Assembly (NCBI GenBank): GCA_050295355.1
Contig: JBNKPL010000106.1
Location: 1 to 7,380 of the forward strand
Direction: 5' to 3'
DNA from: CBFDBF01 sp050295355
Lineage (GTDB): Bacteria > Pseudomonadota > Gammaproteobacteria > Chromatiales > Chromatiaceae
DNA length: 7,380 nt
In this document: positions 5,328 through 7,380 of the stretch, one piece after another
How positions within the stretch are numbered: the first letter of the stretch is position 1
Layout: each line of letters begins with the position of its first letter
Translations under genes and position numbers: made by a program
The notes under the pieces: model-generated
Told to the model about the DNA's origin: nothing
Databases searched by the model: none
The model's input: only the letters and a program-made list of their open reading frames with translations

Positions 5328-7380
5328 ATGGGCAACAACATACGCCGAAGAATTGAGGCCAGGTTCGAGTCCTTCGGACACTGGGTTTATCGTCATCATT
5401 GGAAAGTGCTGCTGCTGGTGCTGACGCTTACCGGCGCCCTGATCAGCCAGTTGCCGAAACTCACCATGGACACCTCCACCGAGGGCTTCCTCCATGAAGA
5501 GGACCCCACCCTGTTGCAGTACAACCAGTTTCGGGAACAGTTCGGACGCGATGAGCTGCTGGTCATCGCCATCAAAACCGATGACGTTTTCAACCTGGAG
5601 TTTCTGAAAAAGCTCCGCATCCTGCACCATGAGCTGGAAGACCGCGTACCCTACCTGGATGACATCAACAGCCTGATCAACGCCCGCGACACCCGTGGCT
5701 CCGAGGGAGAGCTGCAGGTTGAGGATCTGCTGCAGGAGTGGCCTGAGGATAAAGCCGCGCTGGAAGAGATTCGCAAGCGCGCCCTCTCCAACCATCTCTA
5801 CACCAACCTGCTGCTTTCCGAAGACGCCACCGTCACCACCATCGCCATCAAGACCGACGCCTTCACCAGTAAAGGTATGGAAGAGGATATAATGGCCGGG
5901 TTCGGAGAGGAGTCGCCCGCTGCGGCGGCCGAGACACGGCCCTTCCTCTCCGATGCGGAAAACAGCGAAATGGTCAACGTGGCGCGGCACATCGTCAAGA
6001 AGTACGACGGCCCCGAGTTCCGCACCTACATCGCGGGCTCCCCGGTGGTTGCCGATGTACTCAAGCGCTCCATGCAGTCGAATCTGCAAATCTTCATGCT
6101 CCTCGCCCTGGTCTTCATCGCCCTGGTGCTGGCGATCCTGTTTCGCAGAGTCTCGGGCGTGGCGCTGCCCTTTGCGGTGGTGATCATCTCCCTGCTCTCC
6201 ACCCTGGGCCTGATGGGCAGTTTAGGCATCCCCTTCAAGCTGCCTACCCAGATCGTGCCCTCGTTCCTGATCGCCGTGGGCGTGGGCGCCTCGGTTCATC
6301 TGCTGGCGATCTTCTACCGCAACCTGCAACAAGGGGACAGCAAGGAGGACGCCATCGCCCGCGCCCTGGGACACTCGGGACTGGCGATCGTTATGACCTC
6401 GTTGACTACCGCCGCGGGTCTCGCCTCCTTCTCCGGGGCCGAGGTGGCCCCAATCAGCGACCTGGGCATTATCGCCTCCATCGGCATCTTGATCGCGCTG
6501 GTCTATACCCTGGTGCTGATCCCGGCATTGCTTTCCATCTTCCCCATCCTGGCCAAGAGTGGTGCCATAGAGCAACAGAGCAATGCCACCATGGACCAGA
6601 TTCTGACCGGCATCGCCGACTTCTCCACCCGGCACTCACGTCTGGTGCTGGCGATAAGCGCGGTATTCCTGATAGTCGGCCTGACCGGGGCCAGCAAGGC
6701 CCGCTTCACCCACAAACCCTACGAGTGGCTCTCCACCGAAGAGCCCGTCCGCCAGGCCAACGATTTTGTCGACCAGAACATGAAAGGCGCCAGTTTCGTG
6801 GAAGTGGTGGTGGATACGGGCAAGGAGAACGGACTCTATGAGCCGGCCGTTATGCGGGGACTGGAACAGCTCAACCGCGAGGTAGAGGCCATCCACAACG
6901 ATGAGATCGTCGTCGGCAAGACCCTCTCCCTGGCGGACATCCTGAAAGAGACCCACCAGGCACTGAACGAAAACCGCGAAGAGTTCTACACCATCCCCGA
7001 CGACCGGCAACTCATCGCCCAGGAGTTGCTGCTGTTTGAAAACAGCGGTTCCGATGACCTGGAGGATTTTGTCGACAGCCGCTTCCAGACCGCCCGCTTC
7101 ACCGCCAAGCTGCCCTGGGCGGACGGCGTCTACTACAGCAAACTCATCGACGACCTCAATGAACGTTTCCATCGCGTGCTGGGCGCGGATGTAAAGATCG
7201 CCGTGACCGGCATGGTGGCGCTGTTGAGCCGCACCATGTACGCCACCATTCTCAGTATGTCGGAAAGCTACCTGATCGCGGCGGGTGTAATCACCCTCAT
7301 GATGATCCTGCTCATCGGCAACCTGCGCATCGGCCTGGTCTCCATGATCCCCAACCTGACACCCATCATCCTCACGCTGG
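5328..7380 (+). CDS. RND/MMPL-superfamily exporter (3' partial)
   Basis: The reading frame is open from the ATG at 5328 to the window edge: 684 residues of a protein that in this family usually runs to about 800 or more. The layout is the RND one: TM1 (about 26-45), a periplasmic domain (46-251), TM2-TM6 (about 253-275, 281-301, 309-331, 352-372, 381-409), TM7 (about 439-459), a second periplasmic domain (460-645) and TM8 (about 648-667), where the window is about to end. The segment STEGFLHEEDPTLLQYNQFR and the nearby FGRDELLVIAI are typical of COG1033-type transporters. AAAGGAG (5311-5317), within the end of tetR and 10 nt before the ATG, is the ribosome binding site, so the pair is one operon. 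Such proteins export lipids or other hydrophobic compounds using the proton gradient; the substrate here is unknown. TM4 reads AVGVGASVHLL, with Ala321 where relatives usually carry Asp. Confidence 0.92.
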   Translation, partial: MGNNIRRRIEARFESFGHWVYRHHWKVLLLVLTLTGALISQLPKLTMDTSTEGFLHEEDPTLLQYNQFREQFGRDELLVIAIKTDDVFNLEFLKKLRILHHELEDRVPYLDDINSLINARDTRGSEGELQVEDLLQEWPEDKAALEEIRKRALSNHLYTNLLLSEDATVTTIAIKTDAFTSKGMEEDIMAGFGEESPAAAAETRPFLSDAENSEMVNVARHIVKKYDGPEFRTYIAGSPVVADVLKRSMQSNLQIFMLLALVFIALVLAILFRRVSGVALPFAVVIISLLSTLGLMGSLGIPFKLPTQIVPSFLIAVGVGASVHLLAIFYRNLQQGDSKEDAIARALGHSGLAIVMTSLTTAAGLASFSGAEVAPISDLGIIASIGILIALVYTLVLIPALLSIFPILAKSGAIEQQSNATMDQILTGIADFSTRHSRLVLAISAVFLIVGLTGASKARFTHKPYEWLSTEEPVRQANDFVDQNMKGASFVEVVVDTGKENGLYEPAVMRGLEQLNREVEAIHNDEIVVGKTLSLADILKETHQALNENREEFYTIPDDRQLIAQELLLFENSGSDDLEDFVDSRFQTARFTAKLPWADGVYYSKLIDDLNERFHRVLGADVKIAVTGMVALLSRTMYATILSMSESYLIAAGVITLMMILLIGNLRIGLVSMIPNLTPIILTL

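Noticed and set aside
5322..6089. 255-codon open frame on the minus strand
   Set aside because: It is antisense to the RND exporter gene, has no known motif, and exists because high-GC codon use opens the opposite frame. The same holds for 6222-6635 and 6636-7172.

Overview
The window looks like ordinary chromosome from a moderately GC-rich gammaproteobacterium, possibly a Chromatiales/Thiotrichales-type environmental lineage. The evidence is the KefB/KefC-like antiporter, the DUF6524-type membrane protein, the TetR plus RND/MMPL exporter pair, and intergenic CCCTCTCCC/GGGAGAGGG palindromes of a kind scattered through gammaproteobacterial genomes. The taxonomic guess is inference. I see no phage, transposase, CRISPR array, tRNA or rRNA.

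Layout, left to right: (1) the 3' end of a plus-strand membrane protein resembling the CbiM-like energy-coupling factor permease (2-184), followed by a small hairpin with a short T-run; (2) a minus-strand four-helix membrane protein of the DUF6524 type (212-637); (3) a 251-bp gene-free gap holding two facing hairpin repeats (767-857); (4) a minus-strand KefB/KefC-type K+/H+ antiporter with an RCK domain (889-2685, start revised to the internal ATG); (5) a 154-bp divergent gap with a bulged inverted repeat; (6) a plus-strand membrane-anchored class III adenylate cyclase with a periplasmic sensor region (2840-4135); (7) a convergent gap with two hairpins (4145-4163 and 4195-4243); (8) a small minus-strand secreted protein (4276-4554); (9) a TetR-family regulator (4678-5325) preceded by a good sigma70-like promoter and a 41-bp palindrome; (10) an RND/MMPL-type exporter (5328 to the window edge, incomplete).

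The clearest functional unit is the TetR-RND pair. The two genes are 2 bp apart, and the exporter's Shine-Dalgarno lies inside the end of the tetR gene. The palindrome at 4640-4680 covers the -10 box, the predicted transcription start and the tetR start codon, so an autorepressed exporter operon is the simplest reading. The small secreted protein is transcribed away from the same region and may share control. The antiporter and the cyclase are divergent neighbours with no sequence evidence of a shared job.

I did not find a clearly new system. The observations most worth a second look are the palindrome and its two AACCnnnnGGTT units, the apparent loss of the usual acidic residue in TM4 of the RND protein, and the architecture of the cyclase.
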